Of a stretch of DNA of 64,000 bases, positions 8,205 through 18,251 are shown piece after piece (the first letter of the stretch is position 1; every line of letters starts with the position of its first letter). Location of the stretch: contig ATWD01000001.1 of assembly GCA_000421065.1 (NCBI GenBank), positions 3,278,001 through 3,342,000 of the forward strand. Reading direction: 5' to 3'. This DNA is from Acidobacteriaceae bacterium TAA 166 (GTDB lineage: Bacteria; Acidobacteriota; Terriglobia; Terriglobales; Acidobacteriaceae). The notes under the pieces are model-generated. The model had not been told where the DNA came from, did not search any database, and saw only the letters and a list, made by a program, of their open reading frames with translations. Position numbers and translations under genes: made by a program.

Positions 8205-11075
8205 GTGAATCGCAAATTGTATGTTTTATTTCTCCTCGTCTTTCTGGCGTTTTCCCGGGCTTCGTTTGGCCAAGCGAACGCTGTGGACGCCGCAGTCAAT
8301 GGTTATGTGCTCGATCCTTCGAAGAGCTCAATCAGCGGATCGCACATTACTCTCATCAACGTCGGCACGGGGATCTCGCAGGAGACCGTGACCGATTCGA
8401 ACGGCTACTATCGGTTTCCCCTGGTGCATGTCGGGACGTATCGCCTGGAGGCGACGGCGAACGGCTTTCAGAAGACGACGCAGGAGGGAGTCGTTCTGAA
8501 TATTGGGCAGGAGGCTCGTATCGACATCGCCCTGGCGGTGGGAAACGCCTCGGAGACGGTGCAGGTGGATGCGGGCGCGAGCCTGATGGATACGGGAACC
8601 TCAACGGTGGGAGCGGTGCTCGACCAGCACGAGATCGAGAATCTTCCGATCGCATCGCGCAATTTGTTCAACTACCTTCTGCTTTCGCCGGGCGTGATCG
8701 GCATTCCCACGAATACCTTTTCGACGACGCAGTTCACCTTCGGCGGAACGGAGCGTTCGCAGTGGAACCTGGATGGCCTGGATAATACCCAGCATGGTTC
8801 GAACCGCCAGATTCGACTGATTATCGTTACGCCGGAGGCGGTGGCGCAGACGCAGACGCTTTCGAGCGGTTACTCGGCGGAGTTCGGCCGCGCGGCGGGA
8901 GGACAGATTAACGTCGTGCTCAAGTCGGGAACGAATCAGTTTCACGGCTCAGCGCTGGGCCAGTACCGCCCGCTCGATCTGCAGGCGATTCCTACCCTGG
9001 CGACGGCGCAGCCCGACCGCAGCTGGTGGGACGTCGCCTTCACGCTGGGAGGTCCGATCATCAAGGACAAGCTCTTCTTCTTCGGGCAGTTTGAGAACAA
9101 TCCCTATACCCTACCGCAGCCGATCACGATCACGCCGGCCAATGCCGCCGCGCTGGGCCTGGCGTCGGATCAGATTGGGACCGCGCCCTTTGGCGAGACC
9201 TACCGCACCCTGGTGGGGAAGGTGGACTTCAACCTGAATGCGAAGAACAGCGGCTATGTGCGCTATGCGCGCTTCACCAATGAACAGCCCAACAACGCGA
9301 GCGGATTGACGATTGCGGATCGCGGATCGCACTATACCGATCATCAGAACGGCGGGGGCCTGCAGCTGGCGACCGTGATCTCCGATCATCTGCTGAACGA
9401 GGTGCGTTTTGGCGTGATTCAGCGCGATACGGGGAACTTTCCGCTGGTGAGTGGATCGCCTTACGGCAACACCCTGATCAACATTAGCAGCGTGGCCAAT
9501 ATCGGCTTCAGCCCTTTGACCACGACAACGACAACCGAGCGCAGCACGAGCGTGCTCGACAACGTCACCTGGACGCGCGGGCGCCAGACCATCAAGTTCG
9601 GCGGGGAGTACGATCATGAGCTCTTCGCCAATCTCTCGGGAACGGCTCCCACATTCAACTTCAATGGTCTGGCCGCGGATAGCGCGACCCAGCGTCCGGC
9701 GGTGGGCTCGCTCGATCAGTTCCTCGATACGGTGGCGGGCAAGGTCGACCCGGCGACAGGCAGGCCATATACCTATAGCACCCTGACGACCTATGGCGGT
9801 GATCCGGCTATTCGCATCGCCTTCAACTTCATGAACTTCTTCGCGCAGGATGAGATTCGCTTCAGCCAGAACCTCAGCATCAACGTGGGCGCGCGGTATG
9901 AGGCGATCCTGTTCCCGACCTTCGATGCGCAGGCTCCCTATCCTCTGTCGCGCGGCATTTCCAACGACTACTCGGATATTGCTCCGCGCCTCGGCCTGAC
10001 CTGGTCTCCCTTCGGATCGTCGAAGACGGTGGTGCATGCGGCGTATGGAATGTACTACGACGTTCCTGGCCTTGGCACCTTCTACAATGCCGCGCAGGTG
10101 AACGGCCACCGTCTGCTGAACTACCAGGTGACGGGTGGACAGGCGGGAGCCCCGGTCTTCCCGAATGTGCCCGACCTGAGCGGATCGACCTCTCCGGTCA
10201 AGCCGAGCATTACGGCTTTCAACCCGGATTTTCACAACGCATATCAACATCAGGCGAACCTGCAGGTGCAACAGGACCTGGGGCACAACTATCAGCTGAC
10301 GTTGGGATATCAGTTTGCCAGCCTGCGGCACGGACTTTACTACACCGACACCAATCTGACTCCCAGGGGGACGACTCTGGCTGATGGCCGCCCGGTCTTT
10401 TTAGGAACGAGCAACAGGCCCAATCCGAACTTCGGTGCGATCAACCTGATTCGCAGCGGAGCGAACACAAACTTCAACGGAGTCTTCATGAGTCTTCAGA
10501 AGCGGCTCTCGCGCGGCTTCGAGTTCACCGTCAACTATATGTACTCGCATGCACTGGCCGATAACATCGGCGAGGGCGGAAGCGTCAGCGATCCGACCAG
10601 CCTTCGGCGCGACTACGGCAATGCGGACAACGACACACGGCATAACCTTGTGATCCAGGGGATCTACCAGACGTCGTTCGGAGAGCGCTCGCTGCGCTGG
10701 GCGAATGGTTTTGAGTTCTCCTCGATGACCTTCCTCAACTCCGGCTATCCGATCAACCCGATCGATGGAACGGACTTGAATCAGGATGGCGTGACTAACG
10801 ATCGTCAGCCGTTCGTGGCTCGCAACAGTCTGCGCGGCAGTGGTTTGTCGCAGGAGGATGCGCAGATCAAACGGTACTTCAACTTCGGCGAACGGTTTCA
10901 TCTGGCGGCGTTCGCCCAGGCGGAGAACCTGCTGAACACCAACAATCTGAACTGCAACACGACGAGCGGATGCACGGGCGCGGTGATCAATGCGCGGAAT
11001 GCGAGCAACTTCCTCACGGAGACTTCGGCACGCACGTCGCGCAACACGCAGTTCGGCCTGAGCCTGAAGTTCTAA
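8205..11075 (+). CDS. TonB-dependent receptor with N-terminal carboxypeptidase-regulatory domain
   Basis: A 956-residue outer-membrane receptor. The GTG start at 8205 is preceded by GGAGAG and gives a clean signal peptide (LYVLFLLVFLAFSRASFGQ). Residues about 25-115 are a Cna-B/CarboxypepD_reg-like domain (VNGYVLDPSKSSISGSHITL, then GYYRFPLVHVGTYRLEA), followed by the plug and a 22-strand type barrel ending in FGLSLKF with the terminal Phe used by the BAM complex. This receptor type is abundant in acidobacteria and is assumed to import plant-derived oligosaccharides or similar large ligands using TonB energy; the ligand here is unknown. Its regulator is probably the divergent wHTH gene. A DUF218 protein and an exported nuclease follow on the same strand. 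Confidence 0.92.
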   Translation: MNRKLYVLFLLVFLAFSRASFGQANAVDAAVNGYVLDPSKSSISGSHITLINVGTGISQETVTDSNGYYRFPLVHVGTYRLEATANGFQKTTQEGVVLNIGQEARIDIALAVGNASETVQVDAGASLMDTGTSTVGAVLDQHEIENLPIASRNLFNYLLLSPGVIGIPTNTFSTTQFTFGGTERSQWNLDGLDNTQHGSNRQIRLIIVTPEAVAQTQTLSSGYSAEFGRAAGGQINVVLKSGTNQFHGSALGQYRPLDLQAIPTLATAQPDRSWWDVAFTLGGPIIKDKLFFFGQFENNPYTLPQPITITPANAAALGLASDQIGTAPFGETYRTLVGKVDFNLNAKNSGYVRYARFTNEQPNNASGLTIADRGSHYTDHQNGGGLQLATVISDHLLNEVRFGVIQRDTGNFPLVSGSPYGNTLINISSVANIGFSPLTTTTTTERSTSVLDNVTWTRGRQTIKFGGEYDHELFANLSGTAPTFNFNGLAADSATQRPAVGSLDQFLDTVAGKVDPATGRPYTYSTLTTYGGDPAIRIAFNFMNFFAQDEIRFSQNLSINVGARYEAILFPTFDAQAPYPLSRGISNDYSDIAPRLGLTWSPFGSSKTVVHAAYGMYYDVPGLGTFYNAAQVNGHRLLNYQVTGGQAGAPVFPNVPDLSGSTSPVKPSITAFNPDFHNAYQHQANLQVQQDLGHNYQLTLGYQFASLRHGLYYTDTNLTPRGTTLADGRPVFLGTSNRPNPNFGAINLIRSGANTNFNGVFMSLQKRLSRGFEFTVNYMYSHALADNIGEGGSVSDPTSLRRDYGNADNDTRHNLVIQGIYQTSFGERSLRWANGFEFSSMTFLNSGYPINPIDGTDLNQDGVTNDRQPFVARNSLRGSGLSQEDAQIKRYFNFGERFHLAAFAQAENLLNTNNLNCNTTSGCTGAVINARNASNFLTETSARTSRNTQFGLSLKF

Positions 11076-11168
11076 GGCTTGCAACCTGGCCGCGCGCAGA
11101 GGACCAGGCGGTCCTCTGCGCGCGGCACGATCCACCTTTCCCGATCCACCTTTATAGAGGAGTCTTGT

Positions 11169-12431
11169 TTGCGCATCCAGCTTCGTTTGATGGCGTACTC
11201 GGTAGTGATGGCGGTCCTCGTCGTGGCTCCTTCCGGATTGGCCCAGGTGGCTCCAAAGCCGCTTCCTCTGCAGCATGCGATTCAGGATAAGAATTTCTAT
11301 CTGCTGTCGGCGATCGAGAACGATTCCAAGGCGCGCGCCGCGCTTCTGGCCGATAAAGAATTGCAAGAGGTCGGCGCGGAACGGAGGCAGTATCTTAGCC
11401 TTGCGCTGCGATCCTGCAAGGGCAATGCCATCTGCACGATGAGGAGTCTTCTGTGGACGGAGGAGGAGATTCGCATCGTCTCCTTCGCTCTGGAACGGCT
11501 TTATCGTGATAACCCGAGCGTACGGGAGATGGTCGACCACGATCTTCTTGCCAGCGGGACCTACGTTCTTTACCAAAAAAAGAGTGGAGAGGATCTTCTG
11601 GCCGCGGCGTGGGAGATCTGCGCTCGGGGTATGAATAACGTGATCGCGGTCTATGGGCAGGGCGCGGCTCCTCGTTATCCGGCGATCGATTCTATCTCGT
11701 TCGATGTGAACTCGCAGGAGTTTCAACAGAAGATCACGGCCCTGGCGCAGGGGCTAGCCGCTGAGCCTGACGGCTCGGAGATCTTTTTCGCATCCTCTCT
11801 CAAGGCCGCGCTCGAGCTGCTGGCGATGAACCGCCGCGATGAGGCGGGAAGGGAAGAGCCGATGGAGACGATGGGGAACGCCGCTGCGATCAAGTCGATT
11901 CTTGGGGTCAATTGGAGCAGGTATGCCTATTCGGTAATCGTGGTTCCAGGTGCGGGCCCGAACGATCCGAATACGGCGCTCTCCCAGGCGGGACGGGCTC
12001 GCACGGCGCTTGCGGCTGAGGCTTATCATGCCGGCAAGGCTCCATTCATCCTCGTATCGGGTGGCTACGTGCATCCTGCGCAGACGCGCTTTGCCGAGGC
12101 GCTGGAGATGAAGAAGGCTCTGCTGGCGGACTATCAGGTTCCGGAGTCGGCGATCCTGATCGATCCCCATGCGCGGCATACGACGACGAATCTACGCAAC
12201 GCGGTGCGGGAGATCTATCGCTACGGGATGCCGATGGAGAAGCCGGTGCTGGTGATCAGCGATAAGGGACAGATCGGCGGGATTGCAAGCCAGGCCTTTG
12301 TGTATCGATGCCTGAAGGAGATGGGGTATCTGCCGTACAAGATTACCGATCATCCCTCGGAGACGAGCGTGGTGTTTCTCCCGAAGATCGAGTCGCTCGA
12401 GCAGGATCCTCTGGATCCGCTCGATCCATAG
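11169..12431 (+). CDS. Exported YdcF/DUF218 family protein
   Basis: A 420-residue protein with a signal peptide and a DUF218 domain in its last 190 residues (YSVIVVPGAGPND, FILVSGGY, then SAILIDPHARHTTTNLRNA and VLVISDKGQIG). DUF218 proteins such as SanA, ElyC and YdcF act in envelope maintenance, and YdcF binds S-adenosylmethionine. The first 200 residues are helical and not assigned. A TTG at 11169 is chosen as start because GAGGAG lies 6 bp upstream and it yields an intact signal sequence (MAYSVVMAVLVVAPSGLA is its hydrophobic part); ATG 11190 is the alternative. It is about 90 bp behind the receptor gene and may be co-transcribed. Confidence 0.8.
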   Translation: MRIQLRLMAYSVVMAVLVVAPSGLAQVAPKPLPLQHAIQDKNFYLLSAIENDSKARAALLADKELQEVGAERRQYLSLALRSCKGNAICTMRSLLWTEEEIRIVSFALERLYRDNPSVREMVDHDLLASGTYVLYQKKSGEDLLAAAWEICARGMNNVIAVYGQGAAPRYPAIDSISFDVNSQEFQQKITALAQGLAAEPDGSEIFFASSLKAALELLAMNRRDEAGREEPMETMGNAAAIKSILGVNWSRYAYSVIVVPGAGPNDPNTALSQAGRARTALAAEAYHAGKAPFILVSGGYVHPAQTRFAEALEMKKALLADYQVPESAILIDPHARHTTTNLRNAVREIYRYGMPMEKPVLVISDKGQIGGIASQAFVYRCLKEMGYLPYKITDHPSETSVVFLPKIESLEQDPLDPLDP

Positions 12432-12493
12432 ACGAGGGATTGCAAAGACGATGGGTGGCATAGCTTTTTTCAAGAAATGGATTGGAGACGGAG

Positions 12494-13510
12494 ATGAATC
12501 GTAGATCGTCGATCGCGGCGCTGGTGATCGCCATGTTGTGTCTTCCGCAGGCGGCTTATCCCTGGGGCGCCCGGGCGCACGCGGTGATCGACCACACCGC
12601 GGTGGATATGCTGCCGGAGGACGGTCCGGTCTTTCTGAAGAAGTATGCGGACTACATTGCAGGGTCCGCCAGCATTCCCGATACATGGCGGGGAGCGTCG
12701 GAGCCCTTCTCGAAGATCGAGGAGGATCCGAATCATGGCTGGTTTCGTGAGCAATTTGCCTTTATGAAGATCATTCCTCGCTCGCGATATGAGTTTGTGC
12801 TGGAGCTGTATCGGGAGAATCTTCGGATCCAGAAGACCGATCCTGAAGATGCGAAGCGGATGAACGTGCGCTGGACCGGAACGCTTCCCTATGCGGCGGC
12901 TGAGGTCTATGGGCATCTGGTGGCGGACATGCGCCTGTTGCGAAGAGAGCGGGCCGCCGGCAGGGATACGGCGTTTTTGGAGCAGACCTGCGCCTTCTAT
13001 GTGGCATGGATGGGACACTACATCGGCGATGGGGCGCAGCCGCTGCACGACACCATTCATCACGACGGCTGGCAGGGACCGGACCCGAAGGGGTACACGC
13101 GCGACCCCAAGATTCATGGCCGTTTTGAGTCGGCGTATGTGGACACGATTGTCCTGACGGAGCAGGACATCGCCTCGCGCGTGGGTACGCCGGGGCACCT
13201 TCAGGGAGATGTGTTCGACCTGATTCTGGCTCACCTGGATGAGGCCGGAGGCAAGGTCGAGGCCATCTATCAGCTGGATAAGCGAGGGGCCTTCCATGAT
13301 GCTCACGATCAGGAGGCGAGAGAGATGGTGTACAGCCGGACGGCGGCTGGAGCCAGGATGCTTCGCGACCTGGTGTACCGCGCATGGCTTGAGAGCGCGC
13401 TCTCACCAACGCCGGAGCGGCCTGGCCCGATCGATTCCAATCATCCTCATTACAATCCGGAGACAGGATCGGCTCCGGCGGGTGTATCGCCGGAGGTTGC
13501 GCCTCGATAG
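12494..13510 (+). CDS. Exported S1/P1-type zinc nuclease
   Basis: A 338-residue secreted protein of the S1/P1 nuclease - phospholipase C superfamily, whose members use three zinc ions to cleave single-stranded nucleic acids or phosphodiesters. After the signal peptide (IAALVIAMLCLPQAAYP) the mature chain starts with WGARAHAVIDHTA, placing the N-terminal Trp and a His at the metal site. The signature GHYIGDGAQPLHDTIHHDG is the central zinc-binding H-x-x-GD-x-x-QPLH motif. ATG 12494 follows GGAGACGGAG; ATG 12482 is weaker. It lies 62 bp after the DUF218 gene in the same direction, suggesting one unit that could supply phosphate or nucleosides from the periplasm. Confidence 0.82.
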   Translation: MNRRSSIAALVIAMLCLPQAAYPWGARAHAVIDHTAVDMLPEDGPVFLKKYADYIAGSASIPDTWRGASEPFSKIEEDPNHGWFREQFAFMKIIPRSRYEFVLELYRENLRIQKTDPEDAKRMNVRWTGTLPYAAAEVYGHLVADMRLLRRERAAGRDTAFLEQTCAFYVAWMGHYIGDGAQPLHDTIHHDGWQGPDPKGYTRDPKIHGRFESAYVDTIVLTEQDIASRVGTPGHLQGDVFDLILAHLDEAGGKVEAIYQLDKRGAFHDAHDQEAREMVYSRTAAGARMLRDLVYRAWLESALSPTPERPGPIDSNHPHYNPETGSAPAGVSPEVAPR

Positions 13511-13592
13511 TGGGTGCGAACGAATCTTCGGGAGAGATTCCTGACGATGAAATTTACACGTGGAAATCTATGGCGTTCGCTACAATCAGCAT

Positions 13593-14063
13593 ATGAACTA
13601 CTCACATCTCGTTGCTGCCATCGATGCTGAGATCGATCGTCTTCAACGCGCAAGAGATCTTCTCTCCCGGTTTTCCGTAGTAGAAAAAAGATCTTCGAAG
13701 CGCACGACGGTCAAATCCGGGAAGAGAGGCAGGCCCCGGAAGGCGAAGGTGGTCGCGGAGACGCAGCCAGAGCAGGCTCCTCCTACCCCGATTCAACGGC
13801 TTCCTTATATTGAGAAGAGACGGCAGCGTTCCAGACGCTCCACGACTTCTTCGATCTCCCCGACAGCTTTAAGCAGCCCCGTACCCACGACGCCCGTGGC
13901 GGTCTCGGCAGCGGAAGCCGAAAGGGCGCGTGGTCGCGAGAGTGAACGGGTGAACGTACACAAGCCAGCTCCGGAGCCGTTAGGACAGGATTCCGGCCGA
14001 TCCCTTGGCGCGCTTATTCGCGCACTGGCTCCCGGTCAGATTCCCGCCGGAATGGTGTTGTAG
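13593..14063 (+). CDS. Basic AT-hook-like protein of unknown function
   Basis: A 156-residue protein. Residues 1-35 form an amphipathic helix (MNYSHLVAAIDAEIDRLQRA), then comes a strongly basic segment with KRGRPRKAK, the AT-hook core RGRPRK, then a Pro/Ser/Arg-rich low-complexity tail and a short ordered end. Layout and charge suggest a nucleoid-associated, minor-groove DNA binder, but no enzyme domain is visible. The ATG at 13593 is preferred over 13560 because the conserved-looking helix starts there. It stands 82 bp after the nuclease gene and ends before a long hairpin shared with the convergent hydrolase. Confidence 0.6.
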   Translation: MNYSHLVAAIDAEIDRLQRARDLLSRFSVVEKRSSKRTTVKSGKRGRPRKAKVVAETQPEQAPPTPIQRLPYIEKRRQRSRRSTTSSISPTALSSPVPTTPVAVSAAEAERARGRESERVNVHKPAPEPLGQDSGRSLGALIRALAPGQIPAGMVL

Positions 14064-14101
14064 GAAACCGGGACTCCGTAACGACAGGCTTCACGGGGTG
14101 C

Positions 14102-14142
14102 AGCAATCAACGCGCGGCCTCTGGGGCCGCGCGTTGATTGCT
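14102..14142. terminator. Strong bidirectional hairpin between convergent genes
   Basis: A perfect 18 bp stem (14102-14119 with 14125-14142) and a 5-base loop, in the gap between the AT-hook protein gene and the hydrolase. It ends one base from the hydrolase stop codon. No T-tract follows on either strand, so it may be a protein-assisted terminator or an mRNA 3' end stabiliser. Confidence 0.6.
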
Positions 14143-14143
14143 G

Positions 14144-14965
14144 TTAGCTGCGGATGAATTCGAGAAGATCGGGATTGAGAACATCGGCGTGGATGGTGAG
14201 CATGCCGTGCGGATATCCGGGATAGATCTTCAGCTTGGCATTCTTGAGGATCTTCGCGGACAGAACGCCGGCGTCCTGATAGGGGACGATCTGGTCGTCG
14301 TCGCCATGCAGCACCAGTGTGGGGACCTCGATGGCTTTGAGATCGTCGTTGAAATCAGTCTCCGAAAAGGCCTTGATGCACTCGTAGTGCGCGTTCACGG
14401 CGCCCATCATGCCCTGACGCCACCAGTTATCGACGACACCGTCCAGAACCTTCGCGCCGGGTCGGTTGAATCCATAAAAGGGCATCGGGACCTCGCGATA
14501 GAACTGGGCCCGGTTGGCCGCGAGCTGATCGCGCAGGCCGTCGAAGACCTCCATGGGAAGGCCGCCGGGATTTTCGGCGCTCTTCACCATGATGGGAGGA
14601 ACCGAGCTGACGAGTACGGCCTTCGCGACACGGCCCTTGCCGTAACGCGCGACGTAACGGGCGACCTCGCCACCGCCGGTGGAGTGACCAATGTGGATGG
14701 CGTCCTTCAGGTCGAGGGCTGTGGTGAGCTCTGCAACATCCGAGGCGTAGGTGTCCATCTCGTGGCCGGTGGAGGTCTGGGTGGAGCGGCCGTGACCACG
14801 CCTGTCGTGAGCGATGACCCGGTAACCCTGTTTGAGGAAGAAGAACATCTGGGTGTCCCAGTCGTCGGCACTTAGCGGCCATCCATGATGGAAGACGATC
14901 GGCTGGCCCGTGCCCCAATCCTTATAAAAAATCTCCGCACCGTCTTTGGTCTTGATCAAGGGCAT
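14144..14965 (-). CDS. Alpha/beta hydrolase, non-haem chloroperoxidase type
   Basis: A 273-residue alpha/beta hydrolase close to the cofactor-free chloroperoxidase/esterase group. The nucleophile elbow is GHSTGG with Ser95; the acid is in HGDDDQIVP and the histidine in YPHGM. The oxyanion-hole segment [13 protein letters not shown] and the HDRRGHGRS motif match this group, which hydrolyses esters and can form peracids. No signal peptide is present. ATG 14965 has GAGGAG upstream; the open frame extends a further 49 codons without support. It is followed by the convergent hairpin and preceded by a 439 bp gap. Confidence 0.88.
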   Translation of the reverse strand: MPLIKTKDGAEIFYKDWGTGQPIVFHHGWPLSADDWDTQMFFFLKQGYRVIAHDRRGHGRSTQTSTGHEMDTYASDVAELTTALDLKDAIHIGHSTGGGEVARYVARYGKGRVAKAVLVSSVPPIMVKSAENPGGLPMEVFDGLRDQLAANRAQFYREVPMPFYGFNRPGAKVLDGVVDNWWRQGMMGAVNAHYECIKAFSETDFNDDLKAIEVPTLVLHGDDDQIVPYQDAGVLSAKILKNAKLKIYPGYPHGMLTIHADVLNPDLLEFIRS

Positions 14966-15404
14966 AGATTCTCCTCGCTGTTTTTTGAGATATTGCCTGT
15001 GAACAGTCGACCGTGAAAAGACGGCCGCTGCGCACGCCTGACTGTGTCCCTCTAGCTTGAGGCTTTCTGGGAACTTCGTAAAGCGATCAGGACCTTCGAC
15101 CGTTACATTCATGAAGTTTTCAAAGACGTTGGCGCTTCTTCGCGGCCATTGCGGAGATGCGATCGGTGCAAGAGGACAGGTATATCCCGCCTAGCCGGGC
15201 AGGAATAATTTTGCTGTGGAGCTTGGCCTCGCGGGATCCGATCAGCCAAAGGTTGAAAGAATCGTTCGCCGTTGGAGCCGACAGTGATTTCGATCCTGTT
15301 CTTCCTATGGAGACTTATTTTTTGTTATGACATGCTTATTCGCATTTCAGGCAGGTGCTCCCCTGATGCAAGTTCAGGGTAACCCTCACTTTTGAGCGCC
15401 GACT
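14966..15404. other. Intergenic stretch without a recognisable gene
   Basis: A gap of 439 bp between two minus-strand genes. It should hold the hydrolase promoter and the 3' end of the SDR transcript. I see no tRNA, no strong terminator and no repeat in it. Confidence 0.5.
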
Positions 15405-16286
15405 CTAGTAAGGAGTTCGTCCTCCGGTTGCTCCATAGACCTCTCCCGTGACATAGCTGGCGTCATCGGAGGCGAGAAATACAAAGATCTTTGCTAGTTC
15501 AATCGGCTGCGCGGGCCGGCCAAACCCTGTATTGGCACCGAATGTTTTTACCTTTTCGGCCGGCATCGTTGAAGGAATAAGTGGGGTCCACACCGGCCCT
15601 GGCGCGACTGCATTCACGCGGACACCTTGTTTTATTGCTAACTCCGCGATGCTCTTGGTCATGCTTAGAATTGCCGCTTTTGTAGCCGCATAAGCTACTA
15701 ACTGCGGACTAGGATCATACGCCTGGATGGAGGTTGTATTGAGGATGACTCCACCGGGAGGTAATTTTTTCAGAGCCGCCTGACTTAGAAGGAAGGTGGC
15801 AAAGACATTCGTGCGAAAGGTGTGATCCAGCTCCTCCGGTGAGAGCTCCTGAATATCCTCGTGCGACATCTGATAGCCGGCATTATTGACCAAAATGTCC
15901 AGGCGACCGAAGTGTTTGTCTGCGGTGGAGATCAGCTTCTCGATTGTTTCGATCTCTTGGATATCTCCCGGTACCTTTGCAATTCGACCACCTGCTTTTT
16001 CAATTACCTTAGCGGTGTCTTCCGCATCGGCCTCTTCTTCGGGCAAGAAAGAAAGCACAATATCGGCGCCTTCTTTTGCGAAAGCTATTGCGACGGCCCG
16101 ACCGATTCCTGAGTCGCCACCCGTGATGATGGCGACTCGACCTTGTAGCTTGTTTGTACCCTCGTAGCTAGTCTCACCGTGGTCCGCCGAAGGGGTCATC
16201 TGGTGGACTGAACCGGGATGCGACTGTGGCTGTTGAGGAAAGGGCGGTTTGGGCCCTGCTTCTCGGGGATTGTGTGACGTGGCCAT
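15405..16286 (-). CDS. SDR family oxidoreductase, YhdF/YghA (general stress) type
   Basis: A 293-residue short-chain dehydrogenase with the long N-terminal extension (about 45 residues, PFPQQPQSHPGSV) typical of the Bacillus YhdF/GS39 and E. coli YghA group. The cofactor fold is AIITGGDSGIGRAVA, NNAG is at NNAGYQ, the catalytic Ser is in LNTTSIQ and Tyr-Lys in YAATKAA. It should use NAD(P)H to reduce aldehydes or ketones; the natural substrate is unknown. It is the last gene of a minus-strand run with the zinc alcohol dehydrogenase (23 bp gap), a combination suggesting aldehyde or oxidative-stress handling. Confidence 0.9.
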   Translation of the reverse strand: MATSHNPREAGPKPPFPQQPQSHPGSVHQMTPSADHGETSYEGTNKLQGRVAIITGGDSGIGRAVAIAFAKEGADIVLSFLPEEEADAEDTAKVIEKAGGRIAKVPGDIQEIETIEKLISTADKHFGRLDILVNNAGYQMSHEDIQELSPEELDHTFRTNVFATFLLSQAALKKLPPGGVILNTTSIQAYDPSPQLVAYAATKAAILSMTKSIAELAIKQGVRVNAVAPGPVWTPLIPSTMPAEKVKTFGANTGFGRPAQPIELAKIFVFLASDDASYVTGEVYGATGGRTPY

Positions 16287-16309
16287 ACTCGTGACTCCGA
16301 ATCACTGGG

Positions 16310-17500
16310 TTACGCGGCCCTTTCGGCCCACGGGTCGATGACAATCTTGGTGACGTGATCGCTTTTATCGCGCCAGACCTTGTACATCTCAGGGACCTGA
16401 TCGAGCGTGATGCGATGAGAGATGATGGAGCTGGGGTCGATCTGGCCTTTCTCCACACGCTCGAGAAGGGGCTTCATATAGTTGTGCATATTGGTCTGGC
16501 CCATCTTCATGGTGATGCCCTTGCCAAAGGCTGCACCGAAGGGCACTTTGTCGAGAAGGCCGCCGTAAACGCCGGGAATGGACAGCGTTCCGCCCTTGCG
16601 AACCGCCTGAATCGCCTGACGGAGCACGCTCGGCCTGTCGGTCTCAAGCATGACCGCGGTTTTGACCTTGTCGTAGAATCCCTGAAGCTCCGTGGAATGC
16701 GCCTCAAGGCCGACCGCATCGATACAGGAATCCGGGCCCATTCCTCCCGTCAGATCTTTAATTGCCGTGAGGACATCGACATCTTCTTCCGAGTAATCGA
16801 CGGTAATCGCTCCGAAGCTCCGTGCCATCTCAAGCCGTTCGGGTAATCTATCGATCGCGATGACGCGAGCCGCACCCAGCATGAAGGCGCTGGCGATCGC
16901 AAAGATTCCTACCGGTCCACAACCCCAGACGGCTACGGTGTCGCCTTCCTGGATCCGGGAGTTTTCGGCGGCCATGTAGCCTGTCGGAAAGATGTCGGAA
17001 AGAAAGAGGACTTTTTCGTCGGGCAGATCACTTTCGATCTTCAACGGTCCAACGTTGGCAAAGGGAACACGCACGTATTGCGCCTGTCCTCCCGCATATC
17101 CGCCCATCATGTGGGAGTAGCCGAAGAGACCCGATCCCGAATAGCCGTAGGCTGCTTCCATCAGGTGGGCATTGGGATTGGTGTTGTCGCAGGCGGACCA
17201 GATCTTCTTTTTACAGAAGAGGCAGTTTCCGCAGGCGATGGTAAAAGGGACGACAACGCGATCCCCTCTTTGCAGGTTGGTGACCTCTTTGCCAACCTCT
17301 TCCACGACGCCCATGAACTCGTGACCGAGTATGTCGCCAGATTCCATGGTGGGAATGAACCCATCGTAAAGATGAAGATCGGAACCGCAGATCGCGGTGC
17401 GAGTAATCTTCAGAATCGCATCGTGTGGATTAAGAATTCTGGGGTCATCTACGGTCAACGTTTGCACATCACTTGTACCCATCCAGCAAACTGCTTTCAT
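16310..17500 (-). CDS. Zinc-dependent alcohol/formaldehyde-type dehydrogenase
   Basis: A 396-residue medium-chain dehydrogenase of the glutathione-independent formaldehyde dehydrogenase-like group. The catalytic zinc site is formed by Cys in [12 protein letters not shown] and by GHEFMG; four structural zinc cysteines are in [15 protein letters not shown]. The Rossmann motif is VWGCGPVG. The extra length compared with yeast-type ADH is normal for this group. It oxidises alcohols or aldehydes with NAD in the cytoplasm; the substrate is not determinable. ATG 17500 starts directly at MKAVCW. It lies 52 bp after the SRPBCC gene. Confidence 0.92.
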   Translation of the reverse strand: MKAVCWMGTSDVQTLTVDDPRILNPHDAILKITRTAICGSDLHLYDGFIPTMESGDILGHEFMGVVEEVGKEVTNLQRGDRVVVPFTIACGNCLFCKKKIWSACDNTNPNAHLMEAAYGYSGSGLFGYSHMMGGYAGGQAQYVRVPFANVGPLKIESDLPDEKVLFLSDIFPTGYMAAENSRIQEGDTVAVWGCGPVGIFAIASAFMLGAARVIAIDRLPERLEMARSFGAITVDYSEEDVDVLTAIKDLTGGMGPDSCIDAVGLEAHSTELQGFYDKVKTAVMLETDRPSVLRQAIQAVRKGGTLSIPGVYGGLLDKVPFGAAFGKGITMKMGQTNMHNYMKPLLERVEKGQIDPSSIISHRITLDQVPEMYKVWRDKSDHVTKIVIDPWAERAA

Positions 17501-17552
17501 ATCGAACTCCTTATGTCATAGGGCATCCTTGAGCCGGATCCCAATCGGTGTG

Positions 17553-18212
17553 TTAGCTGGCGAGCTGATGCTCGCCTGCCGGAGTCGCAACCTTCTCGCC
17601 GTAGATCGACTTCTTCGCGTTGCCGCTGGTGCCTCGCGGGCCATGGGGTTGTCCCTGAATGCGTGGAATCTCCCCGGTCTCTGCAAGGGCTTTGAAGTGA
17701 CGAAGGTTTTCAATCACGGCTTGTTTTGGATTGCGTCCCGTTAGTGTCTCCCAGGTACTTGCCAGCTTACTCATACGGAATTCCTGCAGGACGGTGACGA
17801 TGGTGCCCCGTCCGCCAGGCGCAGCTTCGAAGATTACCTCGCCTGCGTTATCGGAATCCCCGCCGATGGAACGCCACGCGACGCGCTTTCCAGGTTCATC
17901 GTTGAGGACCTCCGAATCCCATTCGATGGATTTGTCTGGATCATCGCCAGTCAACATGACCCAATGGGAGGTCTTCGGACCTGTCACGAGCACCTCGGCA
18001 ATCTGCTCCTGCCACAGGGGCGCCTTTTCGACATCTCTCCATAGCTCGTACAGTTCGGAGGTAGACTTTACGATAAGAGCGCTCGTTCTTACCCACTGTT
18101 TTCCATCTTTATCCACGGGAGGGGGAAGGTAGTGTCCGTTCAAGATTGTTCCAGCGGCGCCAGACTGGGGAACAGTCTCCGCATGTGGCTTTTCGGTCAG
18201 TGCACGTTCCAT
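17553..18212 (-). CDS. SRPBCC family protein (cyclase/dehydrase-like)
   Basis: A 219-residue protein with a START-like SRPBCC hydrophobic-pocket fold. The region VRTSALIVKSTSELYELWRD through VAWRSIGG and GRGTIVTVLQEFRMS follows the polyketide cyclase/dehydrase pattern. It has a disordered N-terminus and a C-terminal tail (LRHFKALAETGEIP) often seen on acidobacterial and proteobacterial members. Ligand unknown. The start is strongly supported by AAGGAGG 6 bp before ATG 18212. It sits in the middle of the five-gene minus-strand run. Confidence 0.85.
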   Translation of the reverse strand: MERALTEKPHAETVPQSGAAGTILNGHYLPPPVDKDGKQWVRTSALIVKSTSELYELWRDVEKAPLWQEQIAEVLVTGPKTSHWVMLTGDDPDKSIEWDSEVLNDEPGKRVAWRSIGGDSDNAGEVIFEAAPGGRGTIVTVLQEFRMSKLASTWETLTGRNPKQAVIENLRHFKALAETGEIPRIQGQPHGPRGTSGNAKKSIYGEKVATPAGEHQLAS

Positions 18213-18251
18213 AAGATCCTCCTTGGTCGCCTACGTTTGGAGACGACACGA

